Source: Rhipicephalus microplus (taxonomy: Eukaryota; Arthropoda; Arachnida; Ixodida; Ixodidae). From it: 64,000 nt of DNA. The notes under the pieces are model-generated. The model saw only the letters and a program-made list of their open reading frames with translations, did no database searches and was not told the origin of the DNA. The translations under genes and the position numbers were made by a program. This document shows positions 1 to 13,365 of this stretch, piece by piece. The stretch spans positions 126,901,005 through 126,965,004 of the forward strand of contig NC_134703.1 of assembly GCF_043290135.1 (NCBI RefSeq), read 5' to 3'. Position 1 is the stretch's first letter, and each line of letters opens with the position of its first letter.

Positions 1-734
1 CCTCCCTCTTTGCATTTCTACAATCCTTTTTCAACATTTTTTTCTCGCTAATTCCGCATACGCTGTAAAGCTTTACTCTCTCCCGTGACCGTTTTGCTCA
101 TGTTCACCACCCCGTCCCTTTCTCAACTTTACAAGGCCATATGCTACGCTTGCTAGCATTCTCGGCTAGCCTAGCAGGTACGATATTGGCCATTGGGTTG
201 TGGGAACGCGGGTTCGGATGCCGAGATATTGTCTTAACGAAGCATTTTTGTACTTCATCTTCTTTCTATGTTTTTTTTATTCATTCTCTATATCATCCGC
301 TCTGTACTCGTTCACGCGTTCATCAGGTTACTGAATCCTGCGCATGAGAAATTACCGTACTTTGATGGTTGTTTAACCGGTTCCTCAACATCTTGGCGCA
401 ACCCACTCTGGGGAGAGAAACCGAAACCGACAAGAAAGAAGGAAATGAAGAAAGTGGCTGCCTGTTCGTGATGATGATTTCCTTTTCACGTCACCAACAA
501 ACGGCCAGCTTTTTATAACTATCCTGTTACTAAATACGTGCATCTGTTTCGGCGACATGTTCGTGAAGTCAGTAGCAGCACGACTGTACACTCTTGGTGT
601 ACGCGCAACGGCCCGTCAGCGACATTGCCCTCTTTTACTACGGTGGCGCACAGCGGTGGCCCCATCTCGTGGCACATTTAAAAGCATCACGCTTCACATT
701 GTCAGTTCCCGCTGTAATGCCCGTGCGGTGGTTG
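1..734. other. No recognisable gene
   Basis: I see no conserved domain, no splice-like exon and no repeat with a second copy in this window. The open frame that starts near 557 is open mostly because it runs into the TCTA array downstream, so it is not evidence of a gene. Confidence 0.5.
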
Positions 735-2261
<1,527 letters not shown>

Positions 2262-4059
2262 GGGCTGTGGTAAATTACGATACATTTCTAAGACAGGTAA
2301 ATGTGCACTGCGCACATGAAAATGTGCTTGCAAAAAACTAAGTAATGCAAGAGAAGACAAAAATAAAATCCCAGGAAAAAGAAAAACAAATAGAGCATAT
2401 ATGAAGTCTGGGACTCAAGCTATAACGTGGTGCGCACGCTTAGCCAGAGTGCACTGTAAAGCAACCTGGGTACTGCCATTGTACAACTGTGCTTTACTGG
2501 ACTCGCACAGTAGCCCGACGTATGTAAAACTCCTTTGCGTGCAGTTTTTTGTATGATTGTTGAGGCTTCTTACCTAGACTACGCGTAAACACATTGTGAA
2601 GAATATTTTGTCATTCTTTAGGTACATCAACATAAAACATATTGGCTCCATCTCACAAAATACTGCGTCTGTCAATCGTTAAACAAATTGCTTTATTGTT
2701 TCAGGGTTTTGGAGAATAATTATACCAACAACACTGCAAGACGATGCCTTATAGTGTACCGTCAAAACTGATAGTAGTACGAAATTGTTTGTGCCAGGAG
2801 CAGGATAATTTACTGTAATTTATTTGGAGTACGATATATATAGTGCTCGAACAGAACGGAAGTGGCAGTGTGAACTTGTGCAAGGCTGCCAAACATGATG
2901 CTTGGCTGAGGCATAAAACAAACATCTATCTGTCATGGCTAAACAGAATACCACAAAAAGAGTGAAATAATATCGAGTCGTCGACATTTTTTGCAATGAC
3001 AAACGTGTTTTTGTCTTCGCTATAGTTCCAGCGACTCACGCATATATAGCTTGGTGCATCGCATGCATGGTTCAGAAATGGAAGCATTTTCGTTTATCCC
3101 GTAATTTTCTAGTCTGAAGCTCCAGTCCAAACCATAATCGGCTGTGAATACCTTAGAATATTGAGAGGCTGTACACTTCATCTGAAAATGAGAATATTTG
3201 TTATTTGTTAGCAACCGTGTTCTCAAAGCTGACCGAGGGGTGCTCCCAATTAGAAGCAAGGAATCTACCTTGAGCTTTTATTCGGGCTGCGAACGTGAAC
3301 AGCGCAGCCTCCCACTGCTGCGGTGTTGGTGTGTAGTTTCTTGGCACTACCTGTGAGTGTTGGCAAGCCCATGTCACGTGATAAAGAGTGGGGGGTTCTT
3401 ACGCATATATTGCTAGATATATTTTGCTGAGAAGTAATTCGCCTCGGAGAACTACCAGTGACAAACATGGACCCACTCTAAATCTACCAGTGAAATTCTT
3501 ATTCGTTGTCACTGAGCAAAAACACCTGCTTCGGATCTACCAATGAAAAACACCATTAGTTCCATGAGTACTTACAACCCCGTGCCTGAGTGTCATGCTT
3601 TGGACAACTCATTTAGTTTTTTTGTTCAGGCTTTTCCCCCCAATTTCTTTCGCAACGTATCACCTAAAAGCTTCTGTCAACCTCCATATTGTATGTTCGT
3701 GATGTAAACACTGAATAAAGCTGCAGCAATTTTCCTTGTATACGCTCATTTCATCGGATCCTGGTCGTGTTTGAAACTGAATATGTGTCTACTTCTATAG
3801 TCATGTCATCTGCTCAGCAACAGTCATAAATACGCGTACATACCTACACCCAAGTATTTAGCATGCATATATGTCATTCCGTCCTGTCTGTAGACAGTAA
3901 GATATGATCTTTCGGTGGGAACACACTAACACACACAAAAAGAAAAAAAAATCGGCCCCGTATCTGCATTTAATATGGAAATGTCATCGAAAGGCGATAG
4001 TTTCGCGTGTGGAGAGACTGAACAAAACATTTATTTGATGTTCTGCGCAGGAAAATTGG
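2262..4059. other. AT-rich sequence, no gene seen
   Basis: No reading frame here looks like coding sequence, and I see no repeat with another copy in the window. Short open frames on the minus strand (2820-3468) have no recognisable motif. Confidence 0.5.
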
Positions 4060-4700
4060 TGAATGGTATTCTGGAGGCGCTGCGTTAGAGTGCCTCGAGC
4101 GTACAACGGAGGCGAACGAACGCATCAGATCACGTCACACGTGAGACATGAGTGCCATCTGGCAGTTTTCTTAGAAAACAAAGAGCGTGGCTCTGAGGCG
4201 GGTGTGCGCGCCCATCTCAGAGGTGATAAGGTGTAAAACGCAAGGCGACGGGTAGGTATCACCAACGTCTCGTCTTAGCAAAGCGTTGGAAACACTCGCC
4301 TTTGCGTGCAAGCGTTACGTGGTCAGCGCAGTGTGATAAGTGCTACGGTCCTTAGAATTAGTTATGTATGCCTTTTCTAGTAAAAGACGAACATGCAAAA
4401 TGTGTACGTGTTGTTATGGTGCCTCAGAAATGCACAATAATTGCTTTTTTAATTGACAATCGCACACGTATGAACGCTGATCCTTGAACAACATTGGTGG
4501 TCGCTGCGGATGGGGTTAGCCGTTCGGGGTATAGGTTAATGCTGTTTAGAATACGCGGTTCGTGGTAATAGTGGACAAACAGACAAGTGTACAGACAGAT
4601 AGACAGACAGATAGACAGACCAAAGTTTTTGCGTAGAAGGTCCCCAAGAAAGACTAACGTCTTTAAAAGACCAAGCAGCCAAAGAATGCATTATGTTGTA
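4060..4700 (+). repeat. Probable dispersed tick repeat
   Basis: The stretch from the GGAGGCGCTGCG region through the GACA/GATA microsatellite (4590-4620) and the phrase GGTCCCCAAGAAAGAC resembles, from memory, a repeat found in many copies in metastriate tick genomes. There is no second copy in this window, so the call rests on recollection. No coding capacity is visible. Confidence 0.35.
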
Positions 4701-5374
4701 ATTTCGACAAATTTTGTGAAACGATGCTCCATTACTTTTGTTTTTCTGGTTTTACGGCAGATTTAACAACTTAGCAGCACAGTCACACTGTCTCATTGAA
4801 ATAAGTGTGCCTGGTAAACAAAAAAAAAATGGAGAGAAAAGCTCTCGATGGACTGGTATTGCCTCTGTTTCAGATATTCTCGAGACGAAGTGCACAAGCG
4901 CACGCGTAAAATTATGTTTTTTTTTAACCCATCTACGGCAATTACATGTTTTCTCGCAAAAAGAGGAGCATTAGAGAAGTTCAGAGGAATATGGAGTTAT
5001 GAAGATATGACAAAACTGCTGCCTTGATGATGACAAGCCCAGTTGTCAAAACGTCTTCTCTGTTCAATGACTTCTCATAACAGAGGAGCAAGAAGCATAT
5101 CCTTATTATAAAACATGCTTGTCATGCAATACGCGCCGACGAAAATGTACCCACTTAGCACAAGTACTGCATGCGCAAGTGTAACTTCTTCAAGGAACCC
5201 ATCAGTCACGATTGTCCATGTCGTTAACACCGACTTATAACCATCAAGTGATTCTCGCGTCAAAGCCACGCACGGATTTCCGTTATACGCCAACCTCGGT
5301 CGCATGCACATGTGACCCGAAAGTAAGACCTGCTCATGCCGAGCCCTTCTGTTGGCGTCTCGTCATTGAAGACC
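4701..5374. other. No recognisable feature
   Basis: Unremarkable mixed-composition DNA. Frames of up to 78 codons on both strands show no motif or composition that suggests protein. Confidence 0.45.
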
Positions 5375-6770
5375 GTAAATGACAGCAGCTAGTGCACCCC
5401 GAGACTCCTCCCCGCTCCTTTTCTGCTGCGCTGTCACCACCACCCTTCTAAAAGCGAGTCGGCTCGCGAGGTTGCTCGGGATGGGAGGGACGTCGAGGAG
5501 AGGGGCTGCTTCGGGCTCTCGGGGCTGGCGCTCGCGTTCCAGATATGCCCCGCATCCGAAGGCTTCTCTCTGAAAAAAAAATACATATATAGAAACAAGA
5601 AAGCCCACACTGCTTCGCCCAACCGGTGTGGGTGGATGCGTGCGTGTGTAAAGGAGAGGGGGGGACTGGGGTGGCGGCTGTCATCTTTGTCACGAGATTG
5701 GGGCCTGTGACGGGAACGTGCGCGCTCTTTGACGCCGGGCCCGCGTCTTCTCGTGATTGTCGGTTTCTGTCCCGCTTTCTTTCGTCTCCACTTCTCTCAC
5801 AACCTTTACACGCTTCTCTTCCGCCAGCTTCGTACTTTCCCTTTATTTTTTTCCCCTTCCGGTGGGAATATGAAATTTCAGGGAAGGAGGCGCGAGCAGC
5901 GGTGTCTACCAGAGAACTAGGCAACGCTTCGGAATTTGTCTTTTACTGGAATCGGGTTCAAGAAAAAAAAAAGGGGGGGGGGGTTATACCAGCTACGCAT
6001 GTACGGTAGACTGTCGGGTGTCTCCGCCATCTTTCCTACACGCGATTGTTTTACTTTACTTCCTTCTTTTCCATCTCCATTCGCGCGGGGTTGTCTCCGC
6101 ATGCGTGCGGGATCGGAGGGGTGGACGGGATCTTCCGCTGTGACGGTGACACCGTGCCTGCTGCTTCGGCTGGCTGCATCCCGAGTTCGGCTGGGTTCTG
6201 ACGCCACCGCGGGTCGCTTCCTCGCTTGTGTGCCATCGCAGAGCACCCCGACATGCGGGCGGGCAAGATGCTCGAGACGAGAAACAAAACAATAAGGCGA
6301 AAGTATGTATATGGTGTAGCAACTCGCGACTGCCGAGGAGGCCTAGTGTGGGAGGCGAGTTGGCAGAAAGGTTCGGGCCACGTTGGCCGATGTCGATGCC
6401 CTCGGCAGAGCCCTTTGACGTCCGTCATCCGCAGCCCTCGGCGTCTCACTGTCGTCGCGTTGCTATCTTTGAACGTGAGAGGAGCACGGGTGAAACACTC
6501 GTCCGGGTCCGCTGTCCTCCCTTCTGCATTGGAAAGAGCCAAGGAAAAGGCTTTGCAGTCAGGCTCGGAGAGGCCTAGCCGCGCTCGACTGTTTCTTTAT
6601 CTCGTCTCGTTCTGTCTTTCGTTTTTGGCAAGCAAAACAAAGCACCGACAGCTGTGCGCCAGTAGCCAGCCGCTCTGAACGCCGCGTCAGGCGGCAGTCG
6701 TGTTTGTGTCGCGACGAATCTGAGTCCTTTAGCCGAGCCCCGTGGGCCCTCTCGATGACGTTGCACGTTT
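5375..6770. other. GC-rich island, possible regulatory DNA
   Basis: This stretch is clearly richer in G, C and CpG than its neighbours. It includes CCGCCATCTT at 6026-6035, which matches the YY1 site common in promoters, and pyrimidine-rich tracts. Open frames overlap on all six frames, as expected from GC richness, and none resembles a known protein. An A8/G9 run lies at about 5963-5982. It may be a promoter or first-exon region of a gene outside the window, or simply a GC-rich repeat. Confidence 0.3.
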
Positions 6771-7716
6771 GCTTATTCTACCGGCAGACGTACGCAAGCT
6801 CTCGTTCTCCTGCTCTTAGCTGTGCTTGACGTCTGTCATGTATCCGCCAGACGCCTCTTTGAGGGCCTTAAAGGAAACAAAAAAGCGAACTGTTCATACG
6901 TTACTTTTGCTTCTCGTTTTTGCATTTCACCAAATATAAACGAAGCCAGACTGAATTCTTTATTGATTATTCGACAATTTGAAAGTATTAGGTCATCTCA
7001 CAGGACCGATACAAACTTGTAGGACGCACCAACTGCATGCAGAGTTAACGTATAACAGGAGGGGACAACTTCAACAGATGAAACAAAACCACAGCAGTGA
7101 CACAAGTAATAAATGGTTACGAATTGTCGCCTTCTTTACACGACACGCACAGAATAAAGCCTTTAATTGGCACTCGTCCACTACTGAGCGAACTCGCCGA
7201 GCTGTGCAGCGCTAGTGCGCAGTTGTGTCACCCGATACGTAAAATATTTATTAACGTTTTCTGTCCACGAATGTCTTACTTTGCTGTTTATTTTAGCAGG
7301 GAGCCTTCCATACAAACTGTTGCTATTTTATGCGCTCAAGACACGAATCCGCGCACGCAAGCGAGTAGGCACGTTCACAAAATAACGTCAAAGGACAATG
7401 AAAACATAAAAAAAACAATATTCGCGAATAAGTATAACTGGTTAGAAATAAAAAAAAAAGAAGAGCAGCAAGAGGTGCCAGAGGTGCACCTGGAGACGCG
7501 GGCGTGCTGGGCAGCGTGCGAATGGGTGTCGCCATCTGATATCGATTGGGCTCACTACAACGAGTGAGAGGCAAGAGCGCGCGCAGCTTCGCATTCCTGT
7601 GCGGACGCGGCGGCTGATCCCGACGCGCGCCCTTAGGTTTTCGTTCTCACGTATGTGCAATCGTATCTAGCGCGTAACGAAACGCTCTCGACGTTTGGGA
7701 GAGACTGCAAGGATAT
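6771..7716. other. No recognisable feature
   Basis: The frame at 7097-7567 is the longest but has no motif I know and ends in a lysine/glutamate-rich low-complexity stretch. Confidence 0.4.
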
Positions 7717-8095
7717 GTGCACGAACTTTCAACGAGTGCGTCGAATCAAAAGTCAGAATTGTTCGGCTGTGAGACGCCCACTCCACATCCGTGCAACTTC
7801 AGTTACTGGACCCATGGTTTGAAGGACATTCTTAATAATGTTCAGAAAGCTCACTCTGTATCACATGCATCCTCCTTCTTAAACCTGACATCAAGGGACT
7901 GGAATGGCCTTCCCACCAAAGCGGTGCTTCAATCTGACCCAACCATGTTTACACGTATCATAGAAGAACTGATGTACATATGCCCACCACTCATGTAAAA
8001 CCCCTTCCTTTAGGGGCTTTTGAGATATAATAAACAAGTAAATAAATAAATAAATCACTAAATAAATGAATAATTGAATAAATTAATAAATAAAA
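7717..8095 (+). mobile_element. 5'-truncated LINE (CR1/L2-like) 3' end
   Basis: The open frame 7717-7998 contains SRDWNGLP near residues 60-67. That matches the W-N-x-LP block found close to the C-terminus of many CR1/L2/Jockey-type reverse transcriptase ORFs. The stop is followed at once by a short GC hairpin (CCTTCCTTTAGGGG region) and an AAATA/TAAA-repeat tail (8027-8095), a typical LINE 3' end. The endonuclease and the reverse transcriptase core are missing, so this is a dead 5'-truncated insertion. The clade is uncertain because only the last part of the ORF is present. Confidence 0.5.
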
Positions 8096-8423
8096 GTTAA
8101 TATTATAACTTGTTGCTGTTTCCGAACGCTTGTTTAGGTTACAACAATGCAATAGCTGTTAGAGTGGATCGGTGGTAATCTATGAAAGTACAGTTTGCTG
8201 TTACCACGAATCTCTTATCTGAATAATTTGAAGTTTCTCGCTTCCCGTGCATAAATTATGATATGGCCATGAAACACCCCGCAATGTTGTACTACAGCAC
8301 AATTTGTGTCCACCTGGGCTTGTTCAACGTGCGCCTCAATGATGGATACGAGAGGTTTCGCATTGTTCCCTTCTTGAAATTGGACCACGTCGGGCGGGAG
8401 ACAAATCCACCTCGAGCTTAGTC
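8096..8423. other. No recognisable feature
   Basis: Short unique-looking stretch between a LINE tail and a SINE. Nothing further seen. Confidence 0.4.
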
Positions 8424-8688
8424 CCCCACGGTGGATCAGTGGCTATGATGCTGGGCTTCTGACCCGAATGTCGTGTGTTTGGTCACGGCTGCGGCAGTCG
8501 TGTTTTCGGTGCAGGTGAAGCTGTAGAGACCCGTGTAGTGTGTTTTGTCAGTGCATTGGATTGGATAAACTTTTATTTTTTTATTGGATAAAGTTTTATT
8601 TATTTTTTTTGCAGCTCGGAATTTCCGGAGGCCGTCACTCCAGCGTCCCTGATAATCACATTATCGTCCCGAGGCGGGAAAGACCACA
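8424..8688 (+). mobile_element. tRNA-derived SINE (Ruka-like), rearranged
   Basis: The head GGTGGATCAGTGGCTATGAT sits where a pol III A box is expected. It is followed by the degenerate B-box region and the GTCAGTGCA body motif shared with the copy at 38006-38345. From about 8620 the body continues as AATTTCCGGAGG and on to the GTCCCTGATAATCA end, as in the other copies read in reverse. Between them, about 8556-8619, foreign T-rich sequence with an internal tandem duplication replaces the usual GTTAAAGAACCCC segment. The 3' tail is the ATT array that follows. Confidence 0.7.
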
Positions 8689-8830
<142 letters not shown>

Positions 8831-8989
8831 AACTTGACATCAAGAGCGCGAAACTTCACGTACAGAGCAACTACACGTCCTCCTGGGAAATCTATAGAAA
8901 ATGATGCGCACGAAGCTTATTGATTGTTACGTAGAATAAGCTACCATATCGCTACATAACGTAACTGTTAACTCTTCTGCCAAATATAA

Positions 8990-9410
8990 AGGAGCCCTGC
9001 AACGTTGTGAACGTTTCCACAAAATACTGTCTATCGGCAGCCGACGCTCCTCGAAACATGTGGGCCAAACATTACAGGGCATCGCGCAACTGGGAGTTTA
9101 CGATTCGAAGTCAGCTGAAGATCACTCGCGCTTTTCACGCCAGATGATGCCGCGTCGATTCGGCTCACGGCCATGGCTTATTTGAGCACTGCAAGCCGCA
9201 TAGTGACGACAGCTGTCACACTACACATTATGTGGAATAGGACTGGCGCACTCGTGATCACACTGAAAGTGAACCGCCCGCTGTAAGAATGGTGAAGCTT
9301 GTACGAAGTAGCGAGAGGCTCGAAGCAACGAAGCTGCAAGATTATGAAGTATAATCTTATTACTTCTAGCTTGTCGCTAGGCATTAGCTATGTGATCGTA
9401 TAGTTTCTAG
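8990..9410. repeat. Degenerate relative of element H
   Basis: It begins with AAAGGAGCCCTGCAACG, close to the start of element H at 53226 (AAAGGGGCCCTGCAACA). It continues with scattered matches such as ATCGGCAGCCGACGCTC and GGCTTATTTGAGCA, the latter similar to H at 53440-53456. It appears to be an old copy. I cannot place its right end. Confidence 0.4.
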
Positions 9411-9944
9411 GTTTCTTCTCAAGTGGATGGAGGGATCACCACCGCCTCATGCTGAGGTTGCAGGTTCCGTTCATTCCAGCGGCAAGTTATTTGTTTTTTG
9501 TCCCCTTAAATTTCTTCACGTTTGCATTACAACAACTACTAATAAAATCCCCTATACTTTTCTTATTAACATGGTTGTCTGTAAGTTCTCATTAACATCG
9601 TGTCGAAGAAAGAAAACTAGTTCTTGAATTTAGCGGTCTTTCCTTCGTTCCGGCGCCGATAGGTTCACGTTCAACCCCAGACAGTTGCAGACACTGCATG
9701 GATGTACGAACTCCAGAGACAGAAACTCGGGCTGAAACAAAGCATTCGCATCTCTAATATGGATATACAGGCGAGTTGTCCTTCGCGTAGGATTTCCATA
9801 GCTTCAGTGCCTTCTTGCAGCCGCTGTTTCATGGCCACTCAAGCATGCAATATGCAGGAACTCTCAGGTTCATTCTCTGAAAAAAAAAAAAAAATGCTTC
9901 AGAGTGTCTCAGCGGTGTTCTTCATTTTTAGCAGAACAGCAGTG
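9411..9944. other. No recognisable feature
   Basis: Mixed-composition DNA with an A14 run near 9880. No repeat partner or coding signal is seen. Confidence 0.4.
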
Positions 9945-11618
9945 AATAGCTACGACTTTTAGCTCTCCTGACCGCTTAAATAATGGCAACGATACAAAAC
10001 TTGGTATGGCATAACATGACTGTATGGAGAACATACTCGAGTAGTCATAAAATGAAAATCATGACATTTATGCCATGAATGTCATAATTTACATTTCATG
10101 GTCCTGCAGCTCTTGCGGTGCACGGTTTCATGCACATGACATGTTGCAAAACTAGTATGGTATGACATGATTGCATAGTGAACACAAGCGACAGACGCTA
10201 ACATGAAAATCATGACATGCGTTTCATGTAATAACATGACTACATGCCACGCTCACGAGGCACTCAAGGCCGTTTCCTACCGTCACATATACCAAATTTT
10301 GTACTAGAGTACGTGAAGGCATGACAAAGGTATGCTACTGGTGTAAGCATGATAACTATGAGATGCGTGTCATGTGACAACATGACTACATGCCACGCTC
10401 ATGATGCGTTCGCGGCCGTTTCGCTAGCGTCACATATACAAAATTTGGCATTACGATACGTGAATGGATGACGAAGTTATGAAACTTGTGCAAGCATCAT
10501 AATCATGAGATGCTTGTCATGTAACAATATGACTACATGCCACGCTCATGATGCGCTCGCGGCCATTTTGCTAGCTTCACTTATACGAAATTTGTATTAC
10601 GGGACGTGCATGGATGACGAAGGTATAATACTGGTGCAAACATGATAAACATGAGATGCGTGTCATGTAACAATATGACTACGTGCCACACTCATGATAT
10701 ACTCGTGGCCGTCTCGCTAGCTTTACATATGCCAAATTTTGTATTACTTGACACCAATGGATGGAGAAGGTATGTGACTGGTGCAAACATGATTATCATG
10801 TAATGCATGTCATGTGAGAACATGACTAAATGCCACAATCAAGGCGCCAATACATTTCGACGTGACGCGATGCGCGTGCTCGCCGGCGATCATTTCGCCG
10901 CGTCACGCCGGCGTAGCCACGCAAGGCGCCGGTCCTGCCTTATACTCGCAGGCGCGCGCCGCACTGCATTGCTTTGACGCATGCGCGTTTTAGCGCGTCC
11001 GGTGCCCCTCCGTCACGAAAAGAGGGAGACGCTTGCAGTGTTGTCTTGGTAACGCATCGGCGTGAAAGTCAGCATGTCGCATTTCGCTCTGGTTGCTGTC
11101 GGGCCGCGCTGACAGACGCTGGTCACGCCTGGCGTCAGACTATAGAGTGCTCGCGTTTTTCTAACGTAGCGTCACTGTGCTCAGCGTGCGCACGCGCCAA
11201 CGCTACATTTGAGTACATTGGTCCCTTCATTATGCGTTCACGGCCGTTTTACCAGCTCCACATATACCGAATTTGGTGTGACGTGACGTTAATGGATGAC
11301 GAAATATATGACTGGTGCAAACATGATAATCCTCACACGCGTGTCATGCAAGAATATGACAACATACCTTGCTCATAGCATGCTCACGGCCGTTGCGCTA
11401 GCTCCACGTATACGAAATTCCGTATCACGTGACGTGAATAGATGACGAAGGTAAATGAAACGTCTAAACATGATAATCATGACACGTAAGTCATGTAAGG
11501 CATCATTTACCACCACCTTATGACATGTTGCTGGTTTTAAAGTGACGTATCAACCTTTCTCATTCGTGCTTCGCATATAATCAATCCCACTGTACGTAGG
11601 ATCTGCCAATTTTTTTTA
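9945..11618 (+). mobile_element. Element B: left arm of a long inverted pair
   Basis: Nearly the whole length matches the reverse complement of 13756-15555 (element C). The interior is built of degenerate repeats of roughly 150 bp, each with a CATGAC...ATGTCATGT block, a CCACGCTCATGATGCGCTCGC-type block and a CACATATACCAAATTT-type block (10100-10830). A GC-rich insert follows at 10850-11200. The right end has GTGCTTCGCAT (11567-11577) and a TCCCAC...TAGGA stem-loop before a T run, the same terminal design as elements A, C and D. The left end lacks the TCTA array and the ATGCGAAGCA motif, so it is truncated or rearranged. No transposase is visible. Confidence 0.65.
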
Positions 11619-11886
11619 GACGTCTGCTACACTGAAACAATTTGAAAGTTTTTTATTGACGTTTTCAGATAAAAGAAAAGTGCACAATGCATGAACACTA
11701 CTTCTTATCCTTATGCGTATATATTTGTGGCAGTATATGTTATCGCAACTCTGTTATCACACGTAGAAAGGGCTGTTCGATATTGAGGGCCTAATTCCGT
11801 TTTACTGCAGGCCTGCAATTAGCAACTCTTACCGAAAAGTCTTATCTCCGTTTTAAGTGCAACTTTTTTTAATGCTCACATTTAGC

Positions 11887-11975
11887 GGGACGGCTCAGGG
11901 CTCTCCCATAGTTGAGTACGAAGTACTCCAAATAGTTAAACATACTTTTTTCTTAACACTTTCGACATAGAGAAA
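11887..11975 (+). repeat. Dispersed repeat K, copy 1
   Basis: The phrase GGGACGGCTCAGGGCTCTCC followed by GAGTACGAAGTACTC recurs in near-identical order at 37079-37145 (plus strand) and 59385-59450 (minus strand). Similarity continues about 40 bp into a TTTTTTCTAAACAC-type stretch. It is probably the end of a larger interspersed element. Confidence 0.55.
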
Positions 11976-12335
11976 CATTCTATTCAAATAGTGGCTACTC
12001 GAGCCTCTTCGCGGCCCAACAAAATAGGCTCTGACCAACCGCTAGATGGCGCGCCCATGCTCGCTTCCACTTTTCTGTCATGGCATATAATAGCCGCTTC
12101 AGGAGGTCAACAAAAACATGTTTGGCATCAAATTTTCGCAATGAAGAAACTTTATCAATTTGTACAATTTTCCACATCCACTTTACTACCTATCCCACTG
12201 AGGACTTTTAATGCTTCAGCACAAAAGACAGTATAGTTTGACTAGAAAGTAGTGTTTTTCTGCATTTATTTCGCACAAAGGGTACAAATTCATGTGGTTT
12301 AGATGTTCTGTAGACGCTGTCCTTTCGTGCCCAGA

Positions 12336-12408
12336 TGGTTGTGTAGGCTAGTGGTAAAGGCACTCGTTTTCGGAGCGTGAGGGTACGTGTTCAAATCCTC
12401 GCATCGTA
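12336..12408 (+). mobile_element. tRNA-like sequence, probable SINE head
   Basis: An A-box-like TAGGCTAGTGGTAAAGG (12344-12360) and a B-box-like GTGTTCAAATCCT (12387-12399) are spaced as in a tRNA. The putative anticodon arm and acceptor pair only partly, so it is not a working tRNA gene. A T-rich stretch follows. It is most likely the pol III head of another SINE family or a tRNA pseudogene. Confidence 0.4.
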
Positions 12409-12742
12409 AAGAAAAAGCTTTGTTGTTTTCTTTGTGCAAAATACATTATCGGGTCTGACCAGCCACTCGTGGCGCTGAAACCAGCGCCGTACCTGGGCCG
12501 CAGGGCCTTACGGGAGTGTCCGCTCTTTATGAAAGTATATTAGATGCGGAGCATCTAATACTCGAGGCTTGTAGTGTGGCGCCGTCCGCAAGCTTCCTCC
12601 TCCTCCTTCCACCATCTGTGCATCCCTTCCTTCTCTACACACCGCGCGCGCTTCACTCCTCTACCATCTGTGCATCCTTCCTCCTCTACACACCGCGTGC
12701 GCTTCTCCTCTTCACGAACATTCGCTAGGTGTATAATGTAGC

Positions 12743-13020
12743 GCGCATGCGCCGTCACGCTTCGAGAACATCGGCAGCTGACGCGCGCGCATGCGCCGTC
12801 GCGCTTCGAGAACATCGGCAGCTGACGCGCGCGCATGCGCCGTTGCGCTTCTCCCCCTTCTCGAACATTCGACAGCTGACGCGCGCATGCACCGTCACCC
12901 ACCATCTGTGCCACGCGCATTTCTCCCCTTCGAGAACATTCTACAATTCTCCTGATTCTCCAGTGGACGCGCATGCGCCGTCGCGCTTCAAGAACATTCA
13001 ACAGCTGACAGTGCATGCGC
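12743..13020. promoter_or_regulatory. Array of NRF1-like GCGCATGCGC palindromes
   Basis: Perfect GCGCATGCGC occurs at 12743, 12787, 12831 and 12969. One-mismatch versions are at 12883 and 13011. The spacing of the first four sites is about 44-52 bp because they lie in tandem units that also contain TTCGAGAACAT and CAGCTGAC. The motif equals the known NRF1 recognition sequence. Whether a factor binds here is inference. Confidence 0.5.
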
Positions 13021-13030
13021 CGTCGCGCTG

Positions 13031-13066
13031 TATATATACTCAAGGTCGGCGCTCGCTCGCTCAGTT
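13031..13066 (+). promoter_or_regulatory. TATA box plus arthropod-type initiator
   Basis: TATATATA at 13031-13038 is followed by TCAGTT at 13061-13066. If the A at 13063 is +1, the TATA box starts at -32, the usual metazoan spacing. TCAGTY is the known arthropod initiator consensus. The array of GCGCATGCGC sites lies directly upstream. Together this reads as a focused pol II promoter on the plus strand. Confidence 0.5.
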
Positions 13067-13118
13067 GCCGCTCGTCGGTTGGTTTGTACGGCGCGTCGAC
13101 GTCCAAGGTCGCGGTGAA

Positions 13119-13259
13119 ATGAATGCCAACGAATCCACAAACACAATGATCGACGTCCCTTCGACCAGCGCCACCCTTTCGCATACGTGTGTACGTGTTC
13201 ACTCATTTAACACCCCCTCCTACAACCACGTTAACCAATTTAGACATCGACCCAAGTAA
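13119..13259 (+). CDS. Short ORF downstream of element J promoter, unknown
   Basis: The first ATG after the predicted start site opens a 46-codon frame. It begins MNANESTNTMID and ends RHRPK before a stop at 13257-13259. The upstream base context GGTGAAATG is acceptable for initiation, with G at -3 by local reading. A GTAAGT splice donor overlaps the last codons (13255-13260), so the real first exon may end there and the ORF may continue after splicing. I do not recognise the peptide. It could be a leader exon of a lost or captured gene, or chance. Confidence 0.25.
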   Translation: MNANESTNTMIDVPSTSATLSHTCVRVHSFNTPSYNHVNQFRHRPK

Positions 13260-13345
13260 GTCGCAATTTAACACCCCATTTCACAACCACGTTAACCAAT
13301 TTAGCCATCGACCCAAGTAAGTCGCACTTTAACACCCCGTTAACG
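13206..13345 (+). repeat. 61-bp tandem repeat duplicating a splice donor
   Basis: Units start at 13206, 13267 and 13328 with TTTAACACCCC. The first two contain ACCACGTTAACCAATTTAG and end in GACCCAAGTAAGTCGCA. The third is cut short. Each full unit carries the consensus donor AA|GTAAGT, so the duplication makes two tandem candidate donors. Confidence 0.85.
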
Positions 13346-13365
13346 AATTATATGCTCCGCATCCT

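Larger units (their letters stand above)
11619..12540. other. Spacer between inverted arms, left part
   Basis: AT-rich and without coding signal. It contains a short dispersed repeat at 11887-11975 and a tRNA-like segment at 12336-12408, described separately. Confidence 0.5.
12541..13365 (+). mobile_element. Element J: short TIR element with promoter module
   Basis: The ends are inverted copies of each other: GATGCGGAGCATCTAAT (12543-12559) and ATTATATGCTCCGCATC (13347-13363). Each is itself nearly palindromic. Inside, in order, are two copies of a roughly 60-bp pyrimidine-rich unit with ACCATCTGTGCATCC (12608-12720), an array of about 50-bp units each carrying GCGCATGCGC or a one-base variant (12743-13020), a TATA box and initiator (13031-13066), a short ORF (13119-13259), and a 61-bp tandem repeat carrying splice-donor-like GTAAGT (13206-13345). 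No transposase is present. It lies between the inverted arms B and C. From memory, related copies occur elsewhere in tick genomes. Confidence 0.5.

Noticed and set aside
5448..6009. Overlapping frames of 119-163 codons on both strands at 5448-6678
   Set aside because: GC-rich composition keeps all frames open; no domain, no consistent start and no splice pattern.
12336..12408. Functional tRNA gene
   Set aside because: Box-like motifs are present, but the acceptor and anticodon arms do not pair fully.
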